NCBI RefSeq assembly: GCF_027622855.1
Contig: NZ_JAPZVR010000003.1
Location: 1 to 64,000 of the forward strand
DNA: 64,000 bases
Source: Glycomyces algeriensis
GTDB lineage: Bacteria > Actinomycetota > Actinomycetes > Mycobacteriales > Micromonosporaceae
Direction of reading: 5' to 3'
Part shown: piece after piece, positions 1 through 7,779 of the stretch
Layout: every line of letters begins with the position of its first letter
Position numbering within the stretch: position 1 is the first letter of the stretch
The notes under the pieces: generated by a model
The model's database searches: none
What the model was told of the DNA's origin: nothing
The model's input: only the letters and a program-made list of their open reading frames with translations
Program-made: the position numbers and the translations under genes

Positions 1-70
1 TCCGTTCGACTTGCATGTGTGAAGCACGCCGCCAGCGTTCGTCCTGAGCCAGGATCAAACTCTCCAACAA
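1..70 (-). rRNA. rrs: 16S ribosomal RNA, 5' end only
   Basis: The reverse complement contains the conserved 16S start AGAGTTTGATCCTGGCTCAG followed by GACGAACGCTGGCGGC. Aligned to E. coli numbering (AGAGTTTG at position 8, here at 63), the mature 5' end falls near 70. The gene reads leftward out of the window, so only about 70 nt are present. The rest of the rrn operon must lie to the left. Confidence 0.97.
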
Positions 71-251
71 AAACCTGTTGCGCACCACCCTCTCGCGAGA
101 ATGGCGACTTGGTAGGTGTCGAAGCATGTCCTGACCGATTTTCAACGGGACACCAAGCAAGTGTCCCAAGGAAAAGACAGTCAAAAACAGTACCGATCAA
201 GCAGCGCTGAAACCTTGTCCAGCACACTCAATCAGCCCGCACGCTGACCAT

Positions 252-287
252 CCAAACACCCTGTTGAGTTCTCAAACAACACGCCAA
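252..287 (-). promoter_or_regulatory. rrn leader antitermination-type element
   Basis: On the minus strand this reads TTGTTTGAGAACTCAACAG followed by GGTGTTTGG. This sequence is typical of actinobacterial rrn leaders, where it is discussed as the boxA-like/CL element for antitermination and pre-16S processing. It sits about 180-215 nt upstream of mature 16S and downstream of the promoter at 338-366. Its role is inferred from resemblance. Confidence 0.7.
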
Positions 288-337
288 CCCAGAACGATCC
301 TCATAAGGATTCGGCCTCAGCCGGAGCAACCCGAACA

Positions 338-366
338 ACATTACTAGTCTCAATCCGCACTGTCTA
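338..366 (-). promoter_or_regulatory. rrn promoter (TAGACA-17-TAATGT)
   Basis: On the minus strand a -35 TAGACA (366-361), a 17-nt spacer and a -10 TAATGT (343-338) lie about 270 nt upstream of the 16S 5' end. This is a near-consensus housekeeping-sigma promoter and the best candidate for rRNA transcription into the leader. Confidence 0.65.
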
Positions 367-740
367 ACTGGGGGTCATTGACCCTCGTCACATGCGATTG
401 AGCCTCTATGGAGTCTCAGGTGATCCCCGCGTCTCGATCTCGGACCGCGCCAGCGCTCTTCAGAGCTTGTCGCGTGCCTCCGTGATCTCCGGACCGGCCT
501 CGTTTTCCTCGGCTGTTCCGTTCCCCCGCGGGCAAAGACAAATATACACACCCTCGAAGGGGCCGAAACCAGGGGGGTCACCTCGCGTTCAACGATACGC
601 TTGACCAGCGGAGACATCAAGATCTTCCGGAAAGTCGGCGGCGGCGTGGTGCGCCCGGCCGCCGACGCGGACCGTCTCCTCGGCACCGCTTCTGCTGTTA
701 GCCTGCGAGCGAAGGAACTCCGACTCGTATAGGAGAAGGC

Positions 741-1166
741 ATGTCAGCCACTCGCAATGCAAGCACTCGTTGGACCGGCGACCTCCAGGAAGGCAACGGC
801 GTCACCAGCTTCCTGTCGTCGGGCCTGCCGGACACGCCGGTGACCTGGGCGGCGCGCGCGAACAACCCCGAGGGCAAGACCAGCCCGGAGGAGCTCATCG
901 CGGCGGCGCACACCTCCTGCTTCTCCATGGCGTTCTCAGGCGCCCTGTCGAAGGCCGGGTACACCGCCGACGAGATCAACACCGAAGCCGCCGTCACCTT
1001 TAAGCCGGGCACGGGGATCACGGACATCGTCCTGACCGTCCGCGCCTCGATCCCCGGGATCGACAACGACGAGTTCCAGAAGATCGCGCAGGGCGCCAAG
1101 GAGAACTGCCCGGTGAGCCAGGCACTGAAGGCGGTCCCGATTTCCATTGAGGCGACGCTGGGTTAG
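741..1166 (+). CDS. osmC: OsmC-type peroxiredoxin
   Basis: A 141-aa cytosolic OsmC/Ohr-family thiol peroxidase that reduces organic hydroperoxides and peroxide. The two catalytic cysteines are visible: C60 in the AAAHTSCFSMAF helix and C123 in ENCPVSQAL. The conserved glutamates EE (residues 50-51) precede C60. The short length and N-terminal ATRNASTRWTGDL fit the OsmC branch rather than Ohr. ATG 741 has a good ribosome site (AGGAG, 6 nt away). The gene stands alone between the rrn leader and a radical SAM gene. In an actinomycete the reductant could be mycothiol- or lipoamide-linked, but nothing here shows which. Confidence 0.93.
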   Translation: MSATRNASTRWTGDLQEGNGVTSFLSSGLPDTPVTWAARANNPEGKTSPEELIAAAHTSCFSMAFSGALSKAGYTADEINTEAAVTFKPGTGITDIVLTVRASIPGIDNDEFQKIAQGAKENCPVSQALKAVPISIEATLG

Positions 1167-1369
1167 GGTCGTCACAAACGACTGAAAATTTCATATCCAC
1201 GCACAGTGTGCGCGAAAGCATCGGGTGCACCATCCGTGGTCGAAACGCCACGGAGCCGAACGCGGGCTTCGCCTGCGGAGCGGCACGGTGGTCGTTGGTT
1301 TCGCGCACTTGTTTGTAACCAGGCCCGCCTGCCCAGTTGCAAACCGACATCGCAGAGGAGGGGGTTCTC

Positions 1370-2662
1370 GTGACTGCTCCTGAAAACACCGGTAGGCGGT
1401 TCCACGCCTACACCATCCGCCACCTGGACGAGTTGCTCCAGAGAGCGCCGCTGACCGAGGAGCAGCGGCTCCGGACCCGGGCCGTGGCGTCCGTATTGCC
1501 GTTCCGGACGAACGCCTATGTCGTCGACGAGCTCATCGACTGGGACGACCCGTTCGGGGACCCGATGTTCAGGCTGGTCTTCCCGCAGGAGGACATGCTT
1601 CCCGTCGAGGACGTCGACCACATTGCGGGCCTGCTCCAGAACGACGCCTCCAAGCAGGAGGTGACCGCCGCGGCCAACCAGATCCGGTTCAAGCTCAATC
1701 CGCATCCGGCCGGGCAGCTCGCGCTGAACATCCCGAAGGCCGGCGAGGAGCCGATCCCGGGTCTGCAGCACAAGTACCGCGAGACGGTGCTGTTCTTCCC
1801 GCAGCAGGGCCAGACCTGCCACGCGTACTGCACCTACTGCTTCCGCTGGGCGCAGTTCGTGGGCATCGCCGACCTGAAGATGGCGAACAACGACGTCGAG
1901 CAGTTGACGGGCTACGTGCGGGACCACCCCGAGGTGAGCAGTGTGCTGCTCACGGGCGGGGACCCGATGATCATGGGCGAGCCGGTGCTGCGGCGGTACA
2001 TCGAACCGCTGCTCGAGATGGAGCACGTGGAGTCGGTGCGGATCGGTTCGAAGGCGCTGGCCTACTGGCCGCAGCGGTTCGTGTCGGACCCCGACGCGGA
2101 CGACACGCTGCGGCTGTTCGAGCGGGTGGTGGCTTCGGGCAAGAACCTGGCGTTCATGGCGCACTTCTCGCACCAGAAGGAGCTGGACTCCGAGATCGTG
2201 CGGGAGGCGGTGCGCCGCATCCGCGCCACCGGTGCGGTGATCCGGACGCAGGCGCCGCTGATCAGGACGATCAACGACGACGCGGAGCAGTGGGCGGGGA
2301 TGTGGAGGACCCAGCACAAGCTGGGGATGATCCCGTACTACATGTTCGTCGAGCGCGACACCGGGCCGCAGGACTACTTCTCGGTGCCGCTGGTGCGGGC
2401 GTGGGAGATCTTCCGCGACGCGTTCAGCCAGGTGTCGGGGTTGTGCCGGACCGTGCGGGGTCCGTCGATGTCGGCCACGCCGGGCAAGGTCGCGGTGGAC
2501 GGGGTCGTGGAGATCGGCGGGGAGAAGGTGTTCGCGCTGCGGATGCTCCAGGCCAGGGATCCCGACCTCGTGGGCCGTCCGTTCTATGCGAAGTTCGATG
2601 AGAACGCGGTGTGGGTGGACGACCTGAAGCCGGCGTTCGCCGACAAGTTCCCGTTCGAGTAG
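1370..2662 (+). CDS. KamA-family radical SAM protein, substrate unknown
   Basis: A 430-aa radical SAM protein of the lysine 2,3-aminomutase (KamA) family with the CxxxCxxC cluster motif at C150, C154 and C157 (CHAYCTYC). I chose GTG 1370 because GAGGAGGGGG lies 5 nt upstream; the open frame starts at a TTG 33 nt earlier with no ribosome site. In true lysine aminomutases two C-terminal aspartates hold the lysine side-chain amine. Here the second region reads TVRGPSMSATPGK rather than xxDxPxxxGK, so that aspartate is absent, whereas the second KamA at 38886 keeps both. I therefore do not call it lysine 2,3-aminomutase. It is followed by a strong terminator and has no functional partner beside it. 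Confidence 0.8.
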   Translation: MTAPENTGRRFHAYTIRHLDELLQRAPLTEEQRLRTRAVASVLPFRTNAYVVDELIDWDDPFGDPMFRLVFPQEDMLPVEDVDHIAGLLQNDASKQEVTAAANQIRFKLNPHPAGQLALNIPKAGEEPIPGLQHKYRETVLFFPQQGQTCHAYCTYCFRWAQFVGIADLKMANNDVEQLTGYVRDHPEVSSVLLTGGDPMIMGEPVLRRYIEPLLEMEHVESVRIGSKALAYWPQRFVSDPDADDTLRLFERVVASGKNLAFMAHFSHQKELDSEIVREAVRRIRATGAVIRTQAPLIRTINDDAEQWAGMWRTQHKLGMIPYYMFVERDTGPQDYFSVPLVRAWEIFRDAFSQVSGLCRTVRGPSMSATPGKVAVDGVVEIGGEKVFALRMLQARDPDLVGRPFYAKFDENAVWVDDLKPAFADKFPFE

Positions 2663-2682
2663 TGCGGTAGGAAGCGAAAGTC

Positions 2683-2713
2683 AGGGCCGGAGCGGCGTCG
2701 CCGCTCCGGCCCT
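2683..2713. terminator. bidirectional terminator
   Basis: A perfect 14-bp stem (AGGGCCGGAGCGGC with its complement) and a 3-nt loop lie between the convergent KamA-like and quinone-reductase genes. It is followed by TTTC on the plus strand. Confidence 0.8.
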
Positions 2714-2724
2714 TTCGGGTGCGG

Positions 2725-3471
2725 CTAGCCCGCGATGTGCAGAGCGAAGCCGGTGGTGCCCTCGGCTTCGCGGCCGGGGATGAGGCGCTTGTGCTCGTCG
2801 TAGTCCTCGGACTGCTTGCGGTAGGCGATCGGCTCGGTCTCGGCGACGGCTTCGAGGCGCTCGCGCAGGTGCTTGGTCACGTCGGCGTACTCGGCCTGCC
2901 AGCCGGCGCCGGTGACGACCACGGGCGGGAGGACCTCCATTCCCGTGTAGAAGAGGATGCCGTGCTGGATCGGGAAGAGCAGGTCGTTGATGTCGCCGTT
3001 CACGCCCCGGTCCGAGAGGTGCGACTCGGCGGCGCCGGTGGTCACGACGACCATGGCGCGCTTGCCCTTCAGGACGCCGTCGCCGAAGCGCGGCCAGTCG
3101 CGGGAGGGGCTGTAGCCGAAGCCGTTGGTGAACACCCGGTCGAACCAGCCCTTCATGATCGCCGGAACGGTGTACCACCAGAGGGGGAACTGGAAGAGGA
3201 CGAGGTCGGCTTCCAGGAGCTTCGCCTGCTCGGCCTTGATGTCCGGAGCAATCGTGCCCTTCGCCCAGGCTTCGCCGGCGGCGGCCATGAAGTGCTCGTT
3301 CTCGGTGGGGCCGAAGTCGTCGTAGTCGGCGACGGCCTTCCAGTTCATGGCGTACAGGTCGGAGACGGTGACGGTGTGGCCGAGGCCTTCGAGGGTCTGG
3401 ACGGCCTCGTCGCGGAGCGAGGCGTTGAACGAGCCGTTGTGCGGGTGGGCGTAAACCAGGTGGGTTCTCAT
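2725..3471 (-). CDS. NQO1-like NAD(P)H:quinone reductase (flavodoxin fold)
   Basis: A 248-aa flavodoxin-fold oxidoreductase of the NQO1/MdaB type, expected to bind FAD or FMN and reduce quinones with NAD(P)H in the cytosol. The N-terminal LVYAHPHNGSFN is the phosphate-binding strand-loop of this family, and LFQFPLWWYTVPAIMKGWFD around residues 80-100 is its second signature. ATG 3471 (MRTHLVYAHP) matches family starts best; an in-frame ATG at 3480 adds three residues and neither has a clear ribosome site. It is divergent from an XRE-type regulator across a repeat-rich intergenic region, an arrangement that suggests direct control by that regulator. Confidence 0.88.
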   Translation of the reverse strand: MRTHLVYAHPHNGSFNASLRDEAVQTLEGLGHTVTVSDLYAMNWKAVADYDDFGPTENEHFMAAAGEAWAKGTIAPDIKAEQAKLLEADLVLFQFPLWWYTVPAIMKGWFDRVFTNGFGYSPSRDWPRFGDGVLKGKRAMVVVTTGAAESHLSDRGVNGDINDLLFPIQHGILFYTGMEVLPPVVVTGAGWQAEYADVTKHLRERLEAVAETEPIAYRKQSEDYDEHKRLIPGREAEGTTGFALHIAG

Positions 3472-3506
3472 GCGGACCATGCTGCTGCGGTTTCGCAGGG
3501 GCTGCC

Positions 3507-3557
3507 AGACGTCTGTTCGACCTGGGGTCGTTCGACCCTAGGACTGACAGACCTAGG
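3507..3557. promoter_or_regulatory. repeat-rich operator region between divergent genes
   Basis: The quinone-reductase/XRE intergenic region holds an AGACGTCT palindrome (3507-3514), two GTTCGACC copies (3515-3522, 3530-3537) and two CCTAGG copies (3537-3542, 3552-3557). Both repeat pairs are 15 bp apart. Binding by the adjacent XRE-type protein is inferred from the layout. Confidence 0.45.
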
Positions 3558-3602
3558 CACTCGTCGGAGTTCCCGGCGATACTTGCCGCGGAGGTTTGCG
3601 TG

Positions 3603-4469
3603 ATGACGCCTGATGCGACAGAGACCCGGAAGACCGAGATCCACAAGCTCGAGGACGTGGTCGACCTGGGGAAGTTCCTGCAAGCGCGGCGTGCACGCGT
3701 GAACCCCGGCGACGTGGGGCTGCGGGAGGACGCGCGGCGGCGCGTGCCCGGCCTGCGGCGGGAGGAGCTGGCGCTGCTGGCCGGGGTGAGCGTGGACTAC
3801 TACACGCGCCTGGAGCAGGGCCGGGCGAAGCACCCGTCGGACCAGGTGCTGGACGCCGTGGCGCGGGCGCTGCGCCTGGACGAGACGACGCGGGCGCACC
3901 TGCACCGGCTGGCCGGGAACTCCCGGTTGAGCCCCATGCAGGCCAGCGCGGGGGTGCGGCCGTCGCTGCAGACGATGCTCGCGGCGATCGACGGGTTCCC
4001 GGCGCTGATCATGAACCACCGGCAGGACGTGTTGGCGTCGAATCGCTTGGCGCGCTTGCTGTACGGCGGGTTCGGGTGGGATCTGGAGGCGAATCCGAAC
4101 TTCGTGCGGCTGCTGTTCGACGATGATTCGCGGGAGTTCTTCCCTGATTGGGAGTCGGTGTGCTCGTGGGAGACGGTGGCGCAGTTGCGGAAGATGGCGG
4201 CGCTGTTCCCGGATGACACGGCGATGACGGGGCTGATCGGCGAGTTGTCGGTGCGGCACCGGTTCTTCGCGGAGTTGTGGGCGCGGGCCGAGGTGAAGGA
4301 CTGCAATATCGGGTCGGTGCGGTTCGACCATCCGATGGTGGGGCTGCTCGAGCTGTACAAGGACCAGTTCCGGGTGGCGGACGGTTCGGGGCAGATGCTG
4401 GTGACGTTGACGGCGTCGCCGGGTACTGACGATTACGACAAGTTGGCGCTGCTCGGGGGTGCTGGGTGA
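3603..4469 (+). CDS. XRE-family regulator with MmyB-like ligand domain
   Basis: A 288-aa transcriptional regulator. Residues about 20-90 form a Cro/C1-type helix-turn-helix (GLRREELALLAGVSVDYYTRLEQGR). The remaining two thirds resemble the MmyB-like PAS-type ligand domain (ALIMNHRQDVLASNRLARLLYG). Proteins of this type are commonly divergent from a single oxidoreductase gene that they control, as here. GGAGG at 3590-3594 serves either ATG 3603 (8 nt) or GTG 3600 (5 nt); I report the ATG. The ligand is unknown. A strong terminator follows. Confidence 0.85.
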   Translation: MTPDATETRKTEIHKLEDVVDLGKFLQARRARVNPGDVGLREDARRRVPGLRREELALLAGVSVDYYTRLEQGRAKHPSDQVLDAVARALRLDETTRAHLHRLAGNSRLSPMQASAGVRPSLQTMLAAIDGFPALIMNHRQDVLASNRLARLLYGGFGWDLEANPNFVRLLFDDDSREFFPDWESVCSWETVAQLRKMAALFPDDTAMTGLIGELSVRHRFFAELWARAEVKDCNIGSVRFDHPMVGLLELYKDQFRVADGSGQMLVTLTASPGTDDYDKLALLGGAG

Positions 4470-4493
4470 TCCCGGGATCGCCCAGTACCCCCT

Positions 4494-4522
4494 AGGGGCG
4501 GACCGGTAGCCGGTCCGCCCCT
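4494..4522. terminator. bidirectional terminator
   Basis: A perfect 13-bp stem (AGGGGCGGACCGG) with a TAG loop separates the convergent XRE regulator and the last imine-reductase-like gene. Confidence 0.8.
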
Positions 4523-4530
4523 GGCGGTGC

Positions 4531-5394
4531 TTATTTGATGGTGAGCTGCTCGATGACGCTGATCCAGTCGGCGGTGCTGCGGCCGGTGGCGGTGAGTTCG
4601 TCGAGGCGCCTGGCGAGCGGCTCGAGGGCGTCGGCGCTGACGCCCTGTTCGCGGGCGGCGGTGATGAGCGAGCCGACGGCGGTTCGGGTGAAGTCGACGC
4701 TTTGGCCGGCGCTGTAGTCGCGGTGTTCGATGAGGGCGGCGTAGTGGGCGATGTGCGGGAGGAGCGCGCCGTTGTAGGCGATGACCTCTTGGGCGGTGGC
4801 CTCGGCGGAGACGCCGACGGTGCGCATCATGGCGGCGGCCTGGAAGTAGCCGTTGAACATCGAGTACATGGCGGTCAGCAGCGCCATGTCCTTGAGCGAG
4901 GCGCGGCCGGGGTCCGTGCCTTCGTACTCGGCGGTGCCGAGGGTCTCGAGGGCGGGTCTGGCGATCGCGTAGGCGTTCTCGTCACCGGAGTAGAGCAGTC
5001 TCGCCGCTGGTCCGCCGATCATTTCGGGGATGGCCATGATGGCGCCGTCGAGGTAGGTGATGCCGTGTTCGGCGGCCCAGGTCGCGGTGGTCTTGGCTTC
5101 GTTGGGCGTGGTGGTGGTGAGGTTGACGAGGACTTTGCCTTTGAGGTCCGCGGCGGCGGGTTCGAGGTTCGCGTGAATGCTGGCGTGGTCGAGGAGGACG
5201 GCGACGATGATGTCGCTTGCCTGGACGGCTTCGGTGATGGTGGCGGCGGCGGTGGAGCCGGCTGCGGCGTGCGGTGCGGTCTTGGCGGTGGTGCGGTTCC
5301 AGACGGTGGTGGTGTAGCCGGTGTCGCGGAGGCGGGCGGCGATGGCCGAGCCCATGGCGCCGAGGCCGAGGATGCTGATGGTGCCCTTTGGCAT
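4531..5394 (-). CDS. imine-reductase-like NADPH dehydrogenase A
   Basis: A 287-aa member of the imine reductase/6-phosphogluconate-dehydrogenase superfamily. It has an N-terminal Rossmann domain (GLGAMGSA, residues 10-17; NADPH-type VWNRT), the interdomain YLDGAIMAIP stretch and a helical C-terminal half that forms the dimer active site. D169 (ASLKDMALL) sits where imine reductases carry the Asp or Tyr linked to R or S selectivity; Asp is the R-type residue. ATG 5394 has AAAGGA 7 nt upstream. The in-frame extension to 5985 only reads through the neighbour. Last gene of a three-paralogue operon opposite an HxlR regulator. The natural substrate is unknown; a beta-hydroxyacid dehydrogenase role is less likely. 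Confidence 0.82.
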   Translation of the reverse strand: MPKGTISILGLGAMGSAIAARLRDTGYTTTVWNRTTAKTAPHAAAGSTAAATITEAVQASDIIVAVLLDHASIHANLEPAAADLKGKVLVNLTTTTPNEAKTTATWAAEHGITYLDGAIMAIPEMIGGPAARLLYSGDENAYAIARPALETLGTAEYEGTDPGRASLKDMALLTAMYSMFNGYFQAAAMMRTVGVSAEATAQEVIAYNGALLPHIAHYAALIEHRDYSAGQSVDFTRTAVGSLITAAREQGVSADALEPLARRLDELTATGRSTADWISVIEQLTIK

Positions 5395-5432
5395 GGTGGT
5401 TTCCTTTGTGTGCGTGGGTGTTGCGGTGGCGG

Positions 5433-6296
5433 TCATTGAATGGTGAGGCGTTCGATGATGCGGATCCAGTCGCTGTCGCCGCGGCCGGTGGCGGCGAGCT
5501 CTTCGAGGAGTTTGCGGTGGGGTTCGAGGAGCTGGGCGCTGACGCCCTGTTCGCGGCTGGCGGTGATGAGGGACTGGATGCCGAAGCGGTCGAAGTCGAC
5601 GCTCTGGCCGCCGGTGTCGTAGGTGCCGCCGTCGACGATCGCGGCGAGTTCCCTGCCTTGGGGCAGCATGGCGGCGAGCCAGGCCTCGACTTCGGCGGCG
5701 GTGTCGGCGGCCGGGGTTCCGGTGGTGCGCATCATGGCGATGGCCTGGACGTAGCCGAGGAGCATGAGGTCCATGGCGGCGAGCAGGGCCATGTCCTTGA
5801 GTGAGGCGAGGCCGGGGTCCTCCCCCGCGTACTCGGCGGTGCCGAGGGTTTCGAGGATCGGGCGGACGGTGTCGTAGGCGTGCTCGTCTCCTGAGTAGAG
5901 GAGGCGGGCGTGGTGCTCGCCGATCATGGACGGGACGGCCATGACGGCGCCGTCGACGTAGGCGATGCCGTTGTCGGCGGCCCATGCGGCGGTTTCGCGG
6001 GCCTGGTTCGGTGTGGTGGTGACCAGGTTGACGACGGTCTTGCCGGTGAGTTCGGCGGCGTGCGGGGTGAGCTGCTCTTGGACGCTGGCGTGGTCGAGGA
6101 GGACGACGAGGACGGTGTCGGCGTCGTGGATCGCCTCGCTGATCGTGGCGGCGGTCTTGGAGCCGGCTGCGGCGTGCGGCGCGGTCTTGGCGGCGGTGCG
6201 GTTCCAGACGGTGGTGTCGTGTCCGGTGTCGCGGAGGCGGGCGGTGATGGCCGAGCCCATGGCGCCGAGGCCGAGGATGGTTGTGCGCGAGCCCAT
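5433..6296 (-). CDS. imine-reductase-like NADPH dehydrogenase B
   Basis: A 287-aa close paralogue of the gene that follows it (4531-5394), with the same GLGAMGSA nucleotide-binding loop, VWNRT motif, YVDGAVMAVP interdomain stretch and D168 in ASLKDMALL. The two clearly arose by tandem duplication, since length and motifs are collinear. ATG 6296 has AAAGGAG 7 nt upstream. It lies 38 bp before gene A and 63 bp after gene C on the same strand, so one transcript is likely. The Asp at position 168 predicts the R-type active site known for imine reductases. The physiological imine is unknown. Confidence 0.82.
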   Translation of the reverse strand: MGSRTTILGLGAMGSAITARLRDTGHDTTVWNRTAAKTAPHAAAGSKTAATISEAIHDADTVLVVLLDHASVQEQLTPHAAELTGKTVVNLVTTTPNQARETAAWAADNGIAYVDGAVMAVPSMIGEHHARLLYSGDEHAYDTVRPILETLGTAEYAGEDPGLASLKDMALLAAMDLMLLGYVQAIAMMRTTGTPAADTAAEVEAWLAAMLPQGRELAAIVDGGTYDTGGQSVDFDRFGIQSLITASREQGVSAQLLEPHRKLLEELAATGRGDSDWIRIIERLTIQ

Positions 6297-6359
6297 GTGG
6301 CTACTCCTTTCGGTAGAGCCGGGGTCGGGCTGGTGGACCGACCCCGGCTCGTGCCGTGT

Positions 6360-7238
6360 TCAGGCGGCGTTGCGGAGGATCTGGTAGACGGGGACGGGGT
6401 GCCCGGCCTTTTCGCTGGCGTCCAGGGCGCGCTGGTAGTGGTCCTGGACGGCGCGGGTGAGGGAGGCGTCGACGCCGACTTCCTCGGCGGCGTCGATGAC
6501 GTGCTGGGCGCCGGCGTGCATCATCTTGAGGTTCGCGATGTCGCCCCAGCCGCCCTGCTTGGCGGCGGCACCGAAGAAGAGGGTGAAGTCGCGGTTGCTC
6601 TCGGTGCCGTTGCTGGCGAACTCGATGAACTTGTCGACGTCGCCGCCGCCGGCGTCGATGATCGCGACGGCCTGCTCCAGGGAGGTGAGGAACGCGTGGA
6701 ACTGGGCGAGGCCGGCCTGGTAGTAGAGCTGGGCGAGGCCGTAGTCGTCGCCGAGGTACTCGACGCCGGGGACGAGGGTCTCGAGGAGCTCGCGGTGGGC
6801 CTCGTAGTCGGTCTCGGGGCCGCTGACGTAGAGGCGGGACGAGGCGTGCTTGAGGTCGTCGCTCTGGGTCATGTAGGCGCCGGTGACGAACGCGGCGCCG
6901 CGCTCGGTGACCCATGCGGCGCCCTTGCGGGTCTTCTCCGGGGAGTCGGAGGAGAGGTTGACGATGGTCTTGCCGGCGAGGTCGGCGGGGCCCTGCTCGA
7001 GGACGCCGTACATGGCGTCGTAGTGGATGAGGGAGAGCAGGACGACGTCGTTCGCGGCGATGGCCTCGGCGACGGTGTCGGCGGGTTTCGCGCCGAGCTC
7101 GGCGATCGCGTCGAGTTTGGGGCGGGTGCGGTTCCAGGCGGTGACGTCGTAGCCGGCGTCGAGGAGGACCTTGACGGTGGCCTGGCCCATGGGGCCCAGC
7201 CCGATGACGGTGACGGACTTCTTGTTGTACGCAGTCAT
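6360..7238 (-). CDS. imine-reductase-like NADPH dehydrogenase C
   Basis: A 292-aa imine-reductase-family protein and the promoter-proximal gene of the operon. The Rossmann loop is GLGPMGQA (residues 13-20), followed by WNRTRPK. It is more divergent than A and B. At the catalytic-helix position where those carry Asp it has Tyr173 (LYYQAGLAQF), the residue associated with S-type imine reductases. ATG 7238 has AAGGGG 7 nt upstream. It is divergent from an HxlR-type regulator 139 bp away. The pairing of Asp- and Tyr-type paralogues in one operon is unusual. Substrate and biological role are unknown. Confidence 0.8.
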   Translation of the reverse strand: MTAYNKKSVTVIGLGPMGQATVKVLLDAGYDVTAWNRTRPKLDAIAELGAKPADTVAEAIAANDVVLLSLIHYDAMYGVLEQGPADLAGKTIVNLSSDSPEKTRKGAAWVTERGAAFVTGAYMTQSDDLKHASSRLYVSGPETDYEAHRELLETLVPGVEYLGDDYGLAQLYYQAGLAQFHAFLTSLEQAVAIIDAGGGDVDKFIEFASNGTESNRDFTLFFGAAAKQGGWGDIANLKMMHAGAQHVIDAAEEVGVDASLTRAVQDHYQRALDASEKAGHPVPVYQILRNAA

Positions 7239-7341
7239 GTTGTGCCCCTTGCGAAGTGATGTTCCCTGGGTGTTGCTGACGGGATCTATGTTCGCCGGGC
7301 CGGATAGGCTCTGCAAGACCGCACTTTCGGGTGGGGCTACT

Positions 7342-7360
7342 TACTTCGAGGTTCGAAATA
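7342..7360. promoter_or_regulatory. inverted repeat upstream of the hxlR-type gene, possible operator
   Basis: TACTTCGA-GGT-TCGAAATA is an imperfect inverted repeat (7 of 8 positions) ending 17 nt before the regulator's ATG. HxlR-family repressors such as YodB bind TACT-type inverted repeats, so self-control and control of the divergent operon are plausible. Confidence 0.45.
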
Positions 7361-7377
7361 TGGCCGGGAGGGGTCCG

Positions 7378-7716
7378 ATGGAGACGCAGAGTGACGCAGA
7401 TCAAATCTGCGGGATGTCGCTCGCGATCGACGTGGTCGGCGGCAAGTGGAAGATGCACCTGATGTGGGTGCTGGCCGAAGGGCCCGTGCGGTTCGGGCAG
7501 ATCCGCCGCAAGCTCGACGGCGTGAGCGAGAAGGTGCTGGCCGAGAACCTGCGGCAGCTGGAGGCGAGCGGGATCGTGCACCGGGAGCTGTACGCGGAGG
7601 TGCCGCCGCGCGTGGAGTACTCGCTGACGGCGCTCGGCGAGTCGCTGAACCGGGCGCTGGCGCCGCTGGAGGTCTGGGGCGACCTGAACCGCGAGGAGCT
7701 GGCCGAGCGGTTGTAG
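7378..7716 (+). CDS. HxlR-family transcriptional regulator
   Basis: A 112-aa winged-helix protein of the HxlR family. The N-terminal ICGMSLAIDVVGGKWKMHLM is the family hallmark, and its cysteine is the residue that senses electrophiles or oxidants in YodB/HypR-type members. The wing and dimer helices follow (LDGVSEKVLAENLRQLE). ATG 7378 has GGGAGGGG 4 nt upstream; an in-frame ATG at 7360 is less well placed. It faces the three imine-reductase-like genes and probably controls them. The lone Cys suggests redox or electrophile sensing, which is inference. Confidence 0.88.
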   Translation: METQSDADQICGMSLAIDVVGGKWKMHLMWVLAEGPVRFGQIRRKLDGVSEKVLAENLRQLEASGIVHRELYAEVPPRVEYSLTALGESLNRALAPLEVWGDLNREELAERL

Positions 7717-7729
7717 CCCTGAACGCAGT

Positions 7730-7760
7730 CGTCCCGCCTTCCGGTCCGGAGGGCGGGACG
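7730..7760. terminator. bidirectional terminator
   Basis: A 15-nt arm CGTCCCGCCTTCCGG and its near-perfect complement (one G-U) lie back to back between the convergent hxlR-type and DUF2087 genes. Confidence 0.75.
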
Positions 7761-7779
7761 TCGTCGTTTCGGGGCCGGG

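Larger units (their letters stand above)
71..740. other. rrn leader and upstream non-coding region
   Basis: This stretch between the 16S start and osmC holds no convincing gene. Bases 71-337 are the transcribed rrn leader on the minus strand, 252-287 a conserved leader element and 338-366 a promoter. Further upstream a TATATT hexamer (541-546, minus strand) could be the -10 of a second rrn promoter, but it has no good -35. Small open frames here (for example 375-686 minus, 392-604 plus) look random. Bases 600-740 presumably carry the osmC promoter. Confidence 0.6.

Noticed and set aside
541-546. TATATT as a second rrn promoter -10
   Set aside because: No acceptable -35 hexamer lies at 16-19 nt, so it is mentioned only in the leader entry.
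375-686. A 103-codon minus-strand frame upstream of the rrn promoter
   Set aside because: Composition is random Arg/Ser-rich, and it lies in the rRNA promoter zone where no gene is expected.
4531-5985. A 484-codon minus-strand frame as one large protein
   Set aside because: Its first 190 codons are an Arg/His/Pro-rich out-of-frame reading of imine-reductase gene B. The real start is ATG 5394 with its own ribosome site.
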